From NCBI GenBank assembly GCA_002633005.1, contig NMRA01000007.1:1970569-2034568 (forward strand): DNA of 64,000 nt. Direction: 5' to 3'. The notes beneath the pieces were generated by a model that was not told the DNA's origin, made no database searches, and saw only the letters and a list, made by a program, of their open reading frames with translations. Both the position numbers and the translations under genes were made by a program. Source of the DNA: Phoronis australis (taxonomy: Eukaryota; Phoronida; Phoronidae). This document shows, in pieces, positions 11,801 through 23,300 of the stretch (position 1 is the first letter of the stretch; each line of letters starts with the position of its first letter).

Positions 11801-14800
11801 CAGGAATGTAATTTTCAAGTTGGCTGTGTCTTTCTTTAAAAACAACATCCACCACCACAATCAAAACATTCGTATAAATAATCCTACTCTTAAACCACAT
11901 TTCAGTCCTAACTTCTTTTCTTTTAAAAAGGTACTAAACCTTGTTTCGATGATATAACCTAGAACTGATTCGGTCGACTGCTACTGAATAATCCCAGTAA
12001 AGATGAAAGCATTGCTCGCCTATGGCCCCGTCATCCCAGTGTCACCAAATGGATTCGAGGGTTTGAAACACACAGCCTCTCCCAGTTCCATAACCAGACC
12101 AAAACATTAGTCAGGCTTATTCTACTAAACAGATTTTGTATGGAGTTGTTGAACTTGAATTGAAACTACCAAGCATATCGCCAGGTTTAATTAGCATTAT
12201 GGAATAAAGATTTTGGTGTTTTAACATGTATTAGTCTGACAGCATTAACATTTGTCAATAGTCAAAAAACCAGGTTTAGCATCTTTTTAATAACACGAAA
12301 GCTTAATACCTAGTGTTAAGGTTTACATAATACATAGAAGAGGTTAGTTGTACAGTGTATTATTCTTGTATCACAGCACCAAAAATAATTGAATCCGAAT
12401 GCAGTCTCATCCAGGGTAAGGGGACTAATCTTTGTACTCGAAAACAAAAATATTCTTAGCATTTTCTATTCTACCTTTATGCAAACTCCATAAAAGTATC
12501 TATTATTCTTTGATCAAGTAAACAATAGCTTACGAACATGGATTACTGTCTATACCTAGTTTGCACTGGATGATCTCAGGATTAAAACTAAAAGTTCGAG
12601 TCTGAACTCACAATTTTGAGTTTTTACTCGAGTTTGTAGTTGGAACATAGGGGTCATCAAGTGCAAACATGTATCAGAAACTTGTGTGTATAAACCAAAA
12701 TGTACTCAAGCACAGACTAACAGTCACTAGAGTTTGCACAAAATTAGAACAGAATAATGTTAAAAATAATTTCAAGAGCAAAGATTACACCCCGCCTCAG
12801 GGTCTGGTTACATGAAAGTTACACGCCAGCCTATCCATAATGCCTCGTGTAGTTTCCCAGCATTGCATCTCCCCTCAGAGGTGGTTTGTATCCATGCATC
12901 CACAAACTTCAGTCATACAAGTCATGTGACTTTCAAAATGAAGAACGATTGGCCATGTGAATGGAGTTTGGACATGCTAAGTTAAGAAACATCTCCAAGG
13001 AGAAATTTGGTGCTACGAAAACGCCCAATGTGTTCTGGATGACACTAGATTACAATAACGATAGTTTTTGCATAATTCATTAGACATTAGAAACAATCAA
13101 ACTTTCGGCCATTTCCGGGCCTGGTTGCGCCAAACTTAAATGCAGGATAACAACAGTGACATCACACTGATTATTGTATGTCACAATGGTATTTTTGAGC
13201 AGTGCACTTGACATCAAGCAACAATCAAAACTATACAGACGATGAGTTTTGAAATTTTATGAAACACATTCCAACCTAACCAAAGAAGAGGTTCATGACA
13301 ATCTGGATCACTAAATTAATTACAGATGCAACAAAACATTTGAGGGTGGGGAAACAATCCAGTGTGATCGAACATTCAATACGTTCAGTCAACTGCAAGT
13401 CAAAGTATGTTCATACACGGTATCTGATCTCAAGAGTTCACAGAATCCAGCTGCCTGTGTTAAAAATTTGGATCCATTTTTTTACAGTGTTTACAGAGTC
13501 CAGCAACTGGACCAGCAAAATAATGAAGACATGGTGCAAAGAGTCCAGGCACCGAGTCAGTGCTCAATCCAGTCACTCTCACCTTGCACATGTGACAGTT
13601 TGGCTTGCTGGCAGTCTTCTCACATGGGCACTCCTTATCGCACAGCTTGCAGAACTGAAAGAAAACGAACTAGTAGAATGCGTAAATACCAGTCATAAGG
13701 TTCTTGCTTGACAGTTTTATCAATCAAATGTTCTCAAGGAAATTTCCCACATGTAACACTTTCACAGTTTACATGAAACCTACTACATCACAAAAATTTG
13801 CAATCCCTACACGTAAGTACAGAAATTTCTTGTTTACAAATGCCATAACTAAAAAATCCACAACAGGTGTCCCACGTCTAAATGCCATTAATACATGTCT
13901 CTTGCTGTGTTCGCAAATTAATTCCGTTCAACTGTCCTAGTCGATGAGGCACTCAGATTTCTGTAGCTAAACAACATGGAAACTATTTAAGACCAAATGT
14001 TGATCCTTCCAAGCAGTTGGGCAGATATAGAGGTGGACACATGAGAATGAAGTCTCCCAAACATCTGGTCAAACAAGGACAGAAAATGCTAATGGGACAC
14101 ACAAGGTCCTCAAATTGAACCAAAGATTTGAGGCCCTGACTCACAGCCAGGCTTTCACCAATCCGATGTCCATATAGACACCCGACTCAAATACAAACAA
14201 CCTAAGATGCCCTGTTTAGCACTTGGATACCATGTTAAGGATTTGGATGCCCAAGCAAAGTGAGCACTGGTGTATCTTTCAACGTGTTAAGTGCAAATAG
14301 AAGAGCTCATTGGCATGCCCAGGATTAAATAGTTGAGACGTGATGTAAGAGGTGTTGAAACTTTATTGGGGACCCATGTCTCTACAGTTAGGAAGGACAA
14401 TCAAAAAGTAGGTCAGGGTGCTCCATATCTGCCCCCGTGTAAAACCCACATCCGTAAATTTCAGACTTCAAAGTTAACTATAAGACAATTTTGTGTTATA
14501 AATCGTTACCTTGGTCTTTATTTGTGAGTTTGTAATCTTTTTGTCACGAATTATCACTGATAAATCATTTTTGTAAGCTTTTTTTGGCACACGATTTTCC
14601 GCCATGCGATCAACTTCGAAAAAGTACCTCTTGCTCCTCCAATCCAAAAGAGCACTATACTCTCGATTACAAACATGAAATTTGGACAGGATGTAGTTTA
14701 GATGCGTGCGCACCTCCTCAAGTTCTTTTCTTGAAGTCAAGGCCAAGTTTTCATGGTGAGTTTTCGATTGTCCGGAAGGCCTAATTTTGATCGGTTGGAG

Positions 14801-16292
14801 ATTGATGTTTTTGCAGTTGCGCACTTTTTGCAGTTGGCTACGTTAAGTCTCATGGAATCGCAACTTCACCGTTCAAAATAAAATTGTTACAAAGAGTTTG
14901 TAATGTTGCGTAAATTATGAAATCCTTCATGTTAAGAGTGGTTTGTTTTCCCAAATGGTCTTTTGTTTACTTTCAGATGTTTTTGCCATGATGCGATTTA
15001 ATAGTACATGGGTGGCGCCGCAGCACTGAAAAAAGTGGGGGGGATTTAGCTTCCCCCAGCCCCTATCAGGCTATGATGGGCTACCCATGTAATATTACTC
15101 GGGGGCACATCCAGGATTTTTAATTAGGAGGGGGGGCAGGGCAAAGCATTGGACAGGATTTCACCTGCAAGATATTTGCACCCTCGAACTGCCAAATGAA
15201 ATCTGAGTTTTAGGGGGTCATGGTCCCCTTGGCCCCCTCCCCCAAATCCACCAATGTTATCTTGTGGTACGATGTGAAATTTCCTCCTAACTCAGGTGCA
15301 TTTATTTCTAAGCTGATGTGTTGTCTTTGCTCTTTTCCTTTTAAGCTGTGTAATTCATTGTTTTCATCAATGGGGTTGATGCTCCTGTTTCATATGCTAA
15401 CAACACACTTTAACAGCAATATCTCTGTAGACATCCATCCAAATTGTATATAACACATACCACAATGTTCATTTTAATGAGACGAATCTTTCGATATGTA
15501 GTACATGTATATTCTTTTATTTTTTACGAAATTATGTAGAAAAGCAGATATTTATGCATAATCGTCGCGTTTCAACGGCCATTTTCTCGGGAACCGCTCA
15601 ACAAATGTTTATGATTTTGGCTCCATTTCATTTCTCACACCAAGGGCTTTTGAAAAATGTATGACACATGGACATTGTAAAAAAAGTTAAAAAACGTTGT
15701 CCTCCCTACTACAGTAGCATTCCGTCCACACTACAACAGCAATTTGACTAGGGGTCACAAAAGCATACGTCAGTGGTCAAGAACGGCATGGGATGGAAAC
15801 TGGAAAACCCATTTTGCATGTTTTGGAAATCGTGTATAAATGTCGGCACACAGACATGCGTTTCTAAAATGATCCCTGATATACGCCCAGTTTTGCCTGG
15901 GGACATGCTTTGAAGGGTGCGGTTATAAATGGGTAGCATTGCAATATTGAATAATTAATTGTTGGATACATGAATCCCTGATTTGAGATCCAATTTCTTC
16001 CACTGAATAACGCCCGTTATCCAGTGATAGGAATTGGTTCTCAAATCAATCTTAAGTCAGGGACACACCTGACCTATCCGACTAATTTACCAACCGAACT
16101 CACTCGACAGTATTCACAATACTTGCAAGCCGATCCTTTCGTGTATTCTAGCTTTGCTTCGTCAACGTTAACATCTTCTTGTTCTTTGGCGTCTAGATTT
16201 TCGTTCTCTGCAGTTTCAATACTTTCAGCGTTAACAATTCCACATAATAAAACAAAACATATAAGGATGACCAACCTACACCAGTTGGCCAT
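8847..16292 (-). CDS. Small secretory-pathway protein with 14 clustered cysteines and C-terminal RDEL
   Basis: Four minus-strand exons join in phase: 16104-16292, 13583-13654, 11536-11624 and 8847-8928, giving 143 residues. Residues 1-22 form a signal peptide (MANWCRLVILICFVLLCG..NA). An acidic stretch follows (about 23-48). Residues 56-102 hold 14 cysteines, mostly in C-x-x steps: 56, 59, 62, 65, 68, then 72, 74, then 83, 86, 89, 92, 95, 98 and 102. After PGGIVDRMSAAVINALPTH comes a short acidic helix and the end SRDEL, an ER-retrieval type tetrapeptide. All splice sites are GT-AG, and the split codon AA|T is restored at the last junction. Expected location is the ER lumen, with disulphide or metal binding possible. 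I do not recognise the family with certainty. The cysteine block faintly recalls the C-terminal cysteine-rich part of vertebrate histidine-rich calcium-binding protein, from memory only. Confidence 0.72.
9075..9229. repeat. MITE with GTTGCATAAAA ends (family D), copy 1
   Basis: The ends CAGGACCCAGTTGCATAAAAG and, reversed, CAGGGCTAGGTTGCATAAAAC form terminal inverted repeats of about 25 bases. A second copy with the same internal text (AACAATGCACCTGACGTCA-like) is at about 13121-13266. CAGGG-type ends are common among hAT-derived MITEs; that class is an inference. Confidence 0.7.
9695..9946. repeat. About 250-base fold-back palindrome
   Basis: The left arm phrases AAGTAAGAATTGTTAG, AGACCGTATGTTGGTCAC, AAGTCTGAAAAGATCTCT and ACTTTCTGCAG recur in reverse complement and reverse order in the right arm (CAGAAAGT, AGAGATCTTTTCAGACTT, TGACCAGCGTACCGTCT, CTAATAATTCTTAGTTGTACTT). 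The arms are about 120 bases with a very short centre. It sits in the last intron of the cysteine-rich gene and directly abuts the next element. Confidence 0.8.
9950..11489. mobile_element. 1.5-kb non-autonomous DNA transposon with TACCGTATTCGCC ends
   Basis: The left end TACCGTATTCGCCGTAATAA and the right end (reverse complement TACCGTATTCGCCATAATAA) are well matched. Just inside both ends lie CGCCC / AAGCGC phrases. No transposase frame over about 70 residues is present, so it is probably an internally deleted or filler-carrying copy. AATAAGCGCC phrases recur at about 19780 and 20550, suggesting related debris. Confidence 0.7.
12411..12803. repeat. CAGGG-ended element with ACTCGAG-rich body (family E), copy 1
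   Basis: The left end CCAGGGTAAGGGGACTAATC and the right end CAAAGATTACACCCC...CAGGGTCTGG are imperfect inverted repeats. The body has GAGTTTTTACTCGAGTTTGT, CAAACATG and GCACAGACTAA. A second copy of the body and right end lies at about 60960-61191. Probably a hAT-type MITE. Confidence 0.65.
13121..13266. repeat. MITE family D, copy 2
   Basis: Ends CTGGTTGCGCCAAACTTAAA and TTTTGAAATTTTATGAAAC, with an internal GCAGTGCACTTGACATCAAGC that matches copy 1 at 9075-9229. More diverged than copy 1. Confidence 0.6.
14474..14824 (-). other. Unexplained 116-codon open frame in an intron of the cysteine-rich gene
   Basis: The minus-strand frame encodes a charged, helix-prone peptide (SRKELEEVRTHLNYILSK, then LLDWRSKRYFFEVDRMAE) with protein-like composition, longer than typical chance frames here. 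No splice sites or neighbours tie it to a gene, and I do not recognise the family. It could be a relic exon, a transposon fragment or chance. Confidence 0.2.
15000..15260. repeat. G/C-run-rich repeat debris
   Basis: Stretches such as GTGGGGGGGATTTAG, GGGGGCACATCCAGGATTTTT and TTGGCCCCCTCCCCCAA suggest fragments of repeats with G-run ends. A similar CCCCCTGGCCCCCTAAA phrase occurs near 49150. No clean ends were found. Confidence 0.4.
15975..16063. repeat. Short hairpin element, family A, copy 2
   Basis: TCCCTGATTTGAGATCCAATT and AATTGGTTCTCAAATCAATCTTAAGTCAGGGA are inverted around the family core CACTGAATAACGCCCGTTAT. It lies only 40 bases from the donor of exon 1 of the cysteine-rich gene. 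Confidence 0.7.
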
Positions 16293-17319
16293 TTTCAAGA
16301 TCGGCGTTCCAAAGTAATAACGATATGATGTAGCAAACATGGGATATAATTTATGACCGTAACACATTGTTTAGCGCCAGAATTTTCCATTTTTATTTTT
16401 ATTTTTTGCTGAAAATTTGAGCAAGTATCTAAACAATGCCAATTAGCTGACATCAAATGTCATACATCAACAGTCATGTAAGCCACACTGAACCGACAGC
16501 CGAAAGATTACGGTATTTTGTAGTCATGACTTCGGCCCGACCAATCGGTCCGCAGCACGTGGCTGCGGACAAGGGATCCATCTCTATTTCACATATGTTC
16601 AAACTATGTGCAGAGGTTTTAGCTAATTTGTTCAGAGAAAATGCATTATGCACAGGAATATAATTTAAAAATACGGAATATAATTTAAAAAATATGAAAT
16701 ATAAACAGTGTGCTGCATGATCCGGACACTGTCAGTGGCTACCGCCTTTATTGATTTTGCCGATTTCCGGCACAGGCTCGGACAACCCGCTATCTGATTG
16801 GTTGTAGATGACAACTTCGGAACTTTAAACCAATCAAATAACCTAGCCAGTTCACCCAGAAAAACCGGTGAAGTCAATCGAATGTAGACACCTATTTCAA
16901 TACTCACTTGGCGGTTTCATAAATTCCTTGGAGTAATCGTTCTCATTAGTTGATTAATTTGCAAAATTTTCAGCCTTGAAGCCCAATTTGCCTAAAACTG
17001 TTCGTGTTTTGTGGGGATCCGATCTATGTATTCAAACAGTTAACTTTGTCAAAATACAAAATACACGTGGGAGAGCAGGTTACAAAGATTTTTGGATAGA
17101 CCCAACAAGTTAAATTGTATGGAGGGCTAAATTTATATTAAACTATTAGTCCCCAAATTTTTTTAACTTTAAAGTTTAGTAGTTCATGTTGTTACAAATA
17201 TGTATCGAAATGTGTTTATGTTTTTATATGGATTCCGGCGGCGTCCACGGTCAATAACGTGAGGGAGTTGCATTTCAACCATTGCAAGTAAATGACTCCA
17301 TCAATCTTATTGATAACAA
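16293..17319. other. 5' flank of the cysteine-rich gene
   Basis: No exon recognised. Contains a short hairpin GTCCGCAG-CACGTGG-CTGCGGAC (16548-16570) whose loop holds a CACGTG E-box, and several CCAAT motifs (near 16541, 16790 and 16830). Whether these form a promoter is unproven; the nearest start codon is at 16292 on the minus strand. Confidence 0.35.
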
Positions 17320-17591
17320 TTAGCACCCGGGGGAGGGGGGCTCGGGGCTTGAACAAGCCCCCCAATTTGGCGGATTGGGCAAAAAGGTCTGCCTCAGGGA
17401 ACAAAAAGTCCGAGTAAACGAGACAAACTGAGTCGGGAAGTCGGCGCGGCGGATGCACGGTTCGTGAGTGCACGGTTCGTGGGCCTCGACATAGTGGCCC
17501 CGTTTTTGTTTTTGTTTTTTTTAGTTCTCTTTCAGTAAAAGGTCCACATATCGAAAAATTCGAGCCCCTCTAGTAGGCTGGGTGCGCGCAT
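17320..17591. repeat. GC-rich inverted-repeat element (family F), copy 1
   Basis: The right end GGCTGGGTGCGCGCAT and the body phrases CCCCAATTTGGCGGATTGGGC, AAAAGGTCTGCCTC, AAAGGTCCACAT and TCGAGCCCC are shared with copies at 19903-20162 (inverted) and 22260-22506 (same direction). The left end is degraded to AGCACCC. Confidence 0.8.
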
Positions 17592-19364
17592 GAACAATCC
17601 TGTGAAAAGTGTTTCCATCCCAGCGGTAGCAACTTTGATCCATCTACAAAACTAGTCCTTATGACCACTCATCACTGTAGAAGGCTTCTCAGTACTCGTA
17701 AAGGTCATTTTGTCCGCATCTTGCAGACTCTTTAAATGCCCGTGCAGTAATTGGACATGTGAAGGATAGGTTTTATTATCAACAAATTGTACTCGGACTG
17801 CCAATGTTCAAGTATCTCGGCATTTTAGTGTTAAGACATTACACAGTCACAAAAATGGTTTAATGGCCTTTTTAGATGTTTAATGATAACGCATATACTC
17901 GACATTCTTCAGAAATTAATGGAATCAGTGTCAAAGAGGCCTGGAACGCGATAAACAGACTAACTTGCAATATTCGTTGAAAGTGGTTTTCTGCCACTGA
18001 AACAGAATTCAACCTGCTCACCAACCATCAGGTATTTTTAGGGTTTGTTCGTAAAGATTTTTTATTTCTGATGATATCAAAGCATTTTCTTGCCGTTTTG
18101 AATTTCAAAAAACCACCAGTCATCTGCTTGCCACTTCCTCAATTTTTTCCCTCAAGGCAAAGGACGTCTCCTTATTTGGTATAGACGTAGCACATTTCCT
18201 TTGACCACAAGCGACTTCAAGCAACTGACTATGAGCGCGTGCGCTCATTTTTCATAAGTGGGAGGCAGATTAGAAACTCTGTGGTAACCACAGAGTTTTT
18301 TCTTAGCGCCCGTTTCAAAAATCGTGAATTTTGTGATTTTTTTCTGGAAATTTCCTCACAGAGAAAATCCAATTACTCTGAACTAGACGTTGCGAGATGG
18401 TACTTTTTTCAGGAATTGTTTAAAAGATATTTTTGGCGAGCTTTCGCGTTCAATGCCTCTTTAATGTGAATGATGAGAATACAAAACCAAAAAAATAATA
18501 ATAACTGCACTAGACATTATCCAGATACTCAAATGAAATGGTTTCAGTTCAGATTGCTTTACAAAATGCATCTTTTTCAAATGAATGCGTGGCTGATTGT
18601 AATCTTTGCACTTTTTATGACTGACACATAATGATAATATCCATTTAAGAAATTCTTTGAATTTCCTGACTCTTCTTATAAAGTATTAATAACGAATGGA
18701 TGGTATTAGTGTGTAACATAATTTTTTGCTTGACTAAGACGTTCTTTTAAAGCTAAAACGTATAGGAAATAGTCCTGTGTTTAGGTAATTATAAAATTCA
18801 ATTTATTATTATATAATGTAAGGCTGTTCAACAACAAAATGTTAAACTAAGGAGAGGTAGATTGCCTGTTAGATGTGTATTTCATCGTTGCTTCTTTAAT
18901 TTATATATTGTAATGTACATCGGTACATTAATAATGATATGTGTATACACTTTTGCTTTGAAAAAATAACTAATAGCTCATATATGATTTGTTTTCCTTT
19001 GAGCACAAATATTGAACCTTGAACCATCGGTGAATCAAAAAAAGGTTTTAGAGTTTGTAGTGGTTGGCCAACCATAAAATTGTGAATGCGAAAACGGGGC
19101 ATATATATGCATTGGTTGTGACTTGAGTTAACGGCTCATTCAATGACCTGATAAGTCAGTGTGGAGATGATTTTTTAATCCCACTTAAGGTAAAAACTTA
19201 ACATTGACAGCTAAACAGTTGAAACCACCACGCTACTTTTTGTCATCAAACGCAGTTTCCTATTTCATATCATTAAATCCCAGTTTTCCGTTCTTTCGTG
19301 ATGCCAGCATCATTGATGGTTAACAAACCAACGATCGGGTAAACTAAGCGAAGCTTTGATTCAA

Positions 19365-19675
19365 GTTAGACCACTTATCGCTATAAAGTGATCTCAACTT
19401 GTTCCTTACTCAGATTCCGGGCTGACAAAGAACGTACTGTCAGTTCGTAATTTCTCGACTGAAACCGTGCTCGGCTCATGAACTTAGTGACAGACCAACC
19501 TGTAGTGCCAAGTCTATAGTGATAACAAACTGTGTTCCGTCGAATAGTGAAATCACCTGTAACTTCCTAAGATACAAGTTGAGAGTAATTTCATACCAGG
19601 AAATGGTCAAATTAAATGTTCCTTTTTAGAGGAAGTTTATCAAATCAAAAGTTGGTCTTTTGTAATTCAAATTCG
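19365..19675. repeat. Interspersed family C, copy 2
   Basis: Contains TAGACCACTTATCGCTATAAAG, TCAACTTGTTCCTTACTCAG, GAACGTACTGTCAGTT, GAAACCGTGCTCGGC, AAATCACCTGTAACTT and TACAAGTTGAGAGTAATTTCAT, matching the other family C copies in order. Confidence 0.7.
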
Positions 19676-19902
19676 GTTGTGTGGTCTCTGTAATTAAAGT
19701 TACCATAGTGTCGCGCATTGGCGCCGATCTCGAAGAAGTGTCGGATAAAGCCAGTTAAAAACAATAGCGACGAGTCTCAAAATAAGCGCCGGGATCGGTG
19801 GTAATTCAATACTAATTAAAAGAAAAACTCTGAACACTATCCACTGTTTTACTGAATAGAATAAAGCCTATTGTTGAATCAGTAAAAGTAAGTCGACATA
19901 CC

Positions 19903-20162
19903 ATGCGCGCACCCCAGCCTAATAGGGGGGCTCGAATTTTTCGATGTGCGCCGGGACCTTTTAGTGAAAGAAATCAACGAGGACTAAAAAAACAGGGCCA
20001 CTAGGTTCAGGCCCACGAATTATGCATCCGTGCCCGACTTCCCGTGGGATTTTGTAGACTTTTGTCTCGTTTATTCGGATTTTTTGTTGCGCTGAGGCGG
20101 ACCTTTTTGCCCAATTCGCCAAATTGGGGGGGGCTCGTTCGGGCCCCCTTTTGGGTGCGCCC
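19903..20162. repeat. GC-rich inverted-repeat element (family F), copy 2, inverted
   Basis: Begins ATGCGCGCACCCC and ends TTTTGGGTGCGC. Internal text (GGACCTTTTAGTGAAAG, GAGGCGGACCTTTTTGCCCAA) is the reverse complement of copies 1 and 3. Confidence 0.8.
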
Positions 20163-20739
20163 TTGATGATAACGCGTGAAAAATAGTGAATAGATGCATT
20201 GCAAGCGTAACAATCATGAGTGGCGTAACGGTTGTCTTAAAAACGGCCGCTTTCCGTTCAGTAACGCTGGGATCTCGCCAGATTACGTGAGTTATTGCCG
20301 TGTATTTTAAAAAACAACACATGATAGTGGCTCGACTCGGATTTTAGCAAGGTCCTAGCGTAGGTCCAGTAGCGCTATTGAACGCACGCCCGGTAGATAA
20401 CGTACAGAAGTCAAGTCTGCGACGACTGGATACGGTTGTCAAGTGAAACGAACAATGTTCAAAATATTGTTTATTTATAAAAAAAATTATCAAACATACC
20501 ATGCAGTTTGTAACAACAGCCGTCGCAGGTTCTGCAAACCTGGCCTTGCGGCGGAATAAGCGCGTCTCAGTGGTTTTAAATAAGCGCCAATTTGGAATAA
20601 ACGACGGGTTTAAAAGTCTACGAAAAATAAGAGCCCGGGTTGTAATATTCTACACTGCTGTACATAGTCGGCGACAATGGAACATTAATTATAATCGTGC
20701 AAGGTTGACCAGAATCTTACTGGAATTTAGCTCAGACAC

Positions 20740-22240
20740 TGAATGATGTTTTTGCAGTCATTGAGAAAAATCTAAACAATCCACGCAATCTTTGGAAGCT
20801 TTCTCGGGAAGTCTGTCCCGCCAAAATAACTAATGCTGCGTCTATAGATTCTGAAGTTGTGACGGACACGGCACGGACAGCCGACAGTTTTAATGCTTCT
20901 CTAATTTTACACGTACGTATTGCCAACTTGAAGGAGTTAAATGGTCATATGGACGACTCTCAGTCACCTTTTGATAAACTTAGAGACTTTGTAGATAGCA
21001 TGTTTCATGTGGAAACTAGTTTTAATATTCTTGAGAAAACCATTCACTTTGTGGACAAGATTCTTTGTAAAATAGATGAACATAAACGTATATGTCTAGG
21101 CCGGTGGTGTAAACTCAAGTTTTGAAGCTGCTCACACATAGCTTGCACCATCATCGACCTACATTAGTAACCTTATTATATCTACTTCTAAATTTCCAAG
21201 CCAGTGGAGGATTGCCAGGTTTATCTAGTGGGGATGACCTTGGCAACTATAGACCCATATCGGGAGTCTCACTCTTTATGTGCACAACAGCCTTTATCTT
21301 GTTACAAGCATGCAGTCAGGATTTCGAGCAGGGTTTTTCTTCGCGACTTTTCTTCTGGATATTTTATATCGGTTAGCATCCAGCGTTGATTCTGGCTTGC
21401 AGTCAGAGGTCATATATTTAGATTTTAAGTAAGCATTTGACCTGCTTGACCATTCTATATTTGTCAAATAAGGTCTATGTACAGAGTTGGGTCCGTGGCT
21501 CTCTCTAAATCATGCCTGGAAAATCGGTCCCAGCTGGTCGATTTGATGGTCTCAAATGCCTAAATTCTGTAAAATTTCTCATGGTGTCCCCCAGTGATCT
21601 ATCCTGTGGCCATTAATGCATTTTATACTTATATCGTCTTCCATTGTTTTGATATGATGATGTATGCCGATGACTCGACAATTTTTGTCCCTGATAGAGA
21701 CACAGAAGATTAACGTCACGTGACAATCTGATTTAGCCAGCGTAAGTGTCGTGGCAGCCGACTAATATTACTAAATACACGTGTGTCGCCTCTAAATAAA
21801 ATATTATAGACAGGATTGAGGTCTCAGTTTTGAGGAAATTTCTTTGGAACATACAAATTATGAGAAATTAATTGGCGTAAGATTGACAACACATCTGGAG
21901 CGATAATGCTTCTGAGGTTGTCTCCTAGAATACGACAGAGCCTCGGACTTTTAAGGCCTGAATTGGTCCCTAACCTACTAGTTCCTGCACGTGTTACCAA
22001 ATTGTTTGTATTGCTGCACTGTGTGGACGGTTGCACAACCAATTTGATTACTCAAAAGCTTTAATGATGCAATACCAGGCTGTCAGAATCACCCTGGGTG
22101 TCCTATTTGACACGGCCATCCAGTCAGATGTAAATTGGATACCCATTGATGAGTTTCATCAACAGAATCTAGACGATTGTGTATGATTTTAAATGTTACT
22201 GCGGTGATGTACCTGAATACCTGGCCAGAAATATTCTACC
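20740..22240 (+). pseudogene. Decayed non-LTR (LINE) reverse transcriptase
   Basis: Translation in shifting plus-strand frames shows successive reverse-transcriptase landmarks of a Jockey/CR1-like LINE: a pre-domain motif near 21120, NYRPIS near 21260, a SGFRAGF-like block near 21320, YLDFK.AFDLLDHSI near 21415-21450, SHGVPQ near 21580 and YADDS near 21667. Further down is a C-terminal CGDVPEYLARNI segment near 22200. Frames are broken by several indels and stops, so no active enzyme is encoded. No terminal repeats, poly-A tail or endonuclease domain was recognised. Clade assignment is tentative. Confidence 0.8.
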
Positions 22241-22259
22241 CATTTGCTCCTCATATATC

Positions 22260-22506
22260 ATGCGCGCACCCAGGGGGGGGGGACTCGGGGGTCTCGAGTA
22301 CCCCTATTTGGCGAAGTGGGCAAAGAGGTCCGCCTCATAGAAACAAAGACTTCGAAAAAAGTAGAAAACGAGTCAAAAAGTCCACTGAAAGGGCAGCAGG
22401 GACTATCTAAATACGGCTGTGAACGTACCCCGTTTTTTTTTAGTAAAAGGTCCACATTCCCAAAAAATTGAGCCCCCACTTTTTTCACTAGGCTGGGTGC
22501 GCGCAT
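22260..22506. repeat. GC-rich inverted-repeat element (family F), copy 3
   Basis: Cleanest copy: ATGCGCGCACCCAG at the left and its near-exact inverse CTGGGTGCGCGCAT at the right. It is inserted just after the LINE relic. No coding sequence. Confidence 0.85.
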
Positions 22507-23300
22507 GTACATACAAATACTCGTCTTGTCTCACATGACAACATAACCTTCTACAGATGTAGGACTGCTTTTTATGCAAGGTATATTTTGTTTTTACCAT
22601 GAGTGGAATGATCTGTCACATTAAACGCATAAGTACTTTTAACCATGATTTTATATCTTACTAACTTTTGTCCTCAATCTGAGGGCTTTAGTGGAATGAC
22701 CAATGACAAGAAGAGGAAAAAATTCCAGGTGGTGCATCATTCCACAAATGTGTGATTGATAAAATATTTTTTGTGTTGTAAAATTTAAATGAAATAAACG
22801 TTTTTTGCATGAATAAAGTCAAAATAACGATAAAAAACAGAAAAAGAAGAAACCGCAAGGAAATCAAGAGGAAATCGAAACCAAAAAAGGAAATCCTCTT
22901 ACAAGAGGAAAATTACAAGTCTTGATAAACATTGTTTACAAGACTTCAACAGTTTGTTTGTTGCTTTTTTATCAAAAATACAAACTTTAAAGCGCGATAC
23001 TGACTGAATCTGTTCCATTTTCCGGACCAAGTTTTGCCTATATACCGACCACATAAATGTGGGGCACTCGTGAATGATGGCCCTGGCAATGCACCCGTGC
23101 GGATTCAGTACGAAATCACGTCGGTGATTATTAAAATCATCGCAGTAATTTCAGAAGCAATGCAGTGATTTCGAAATCACCGCGATGATTCTGCAGAATG
23201 AAGGGAATGGCTTTCCGCATTCAGAGCGTGCATACTGACCGCTGAGCAGCTGACGAAGGGAATCCCCTTTCGAAGTTCGCGGGAATACCTGAATTGATAA
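22507..23300. other. Intergenic, unique-looking AT-rich DNA
   Basis: No exon or RNA gene seen. A cluster of AATCACNGCGATGATT-like phrases (about 23110-23200), partly mutually inverted, and a purine-rich AAAGAAGAAACC/GAGGAAAT stretch (22845-22915) are the only notable structures. Confidence 0.4.

Noticed and set aside
13295-13711. 138-codon plus-strand frame
   Set aside because: Overlaps exon 2 of the minus-strand cysteine gene, whose splice phases fit; the plus frame is not family-like.
18273-18300. Palindrome AACTCTGTGGTAACCACAGAG
   Set aside because: A single 12-base-arm hairpin without copies or context; could be chance or repeat debris.
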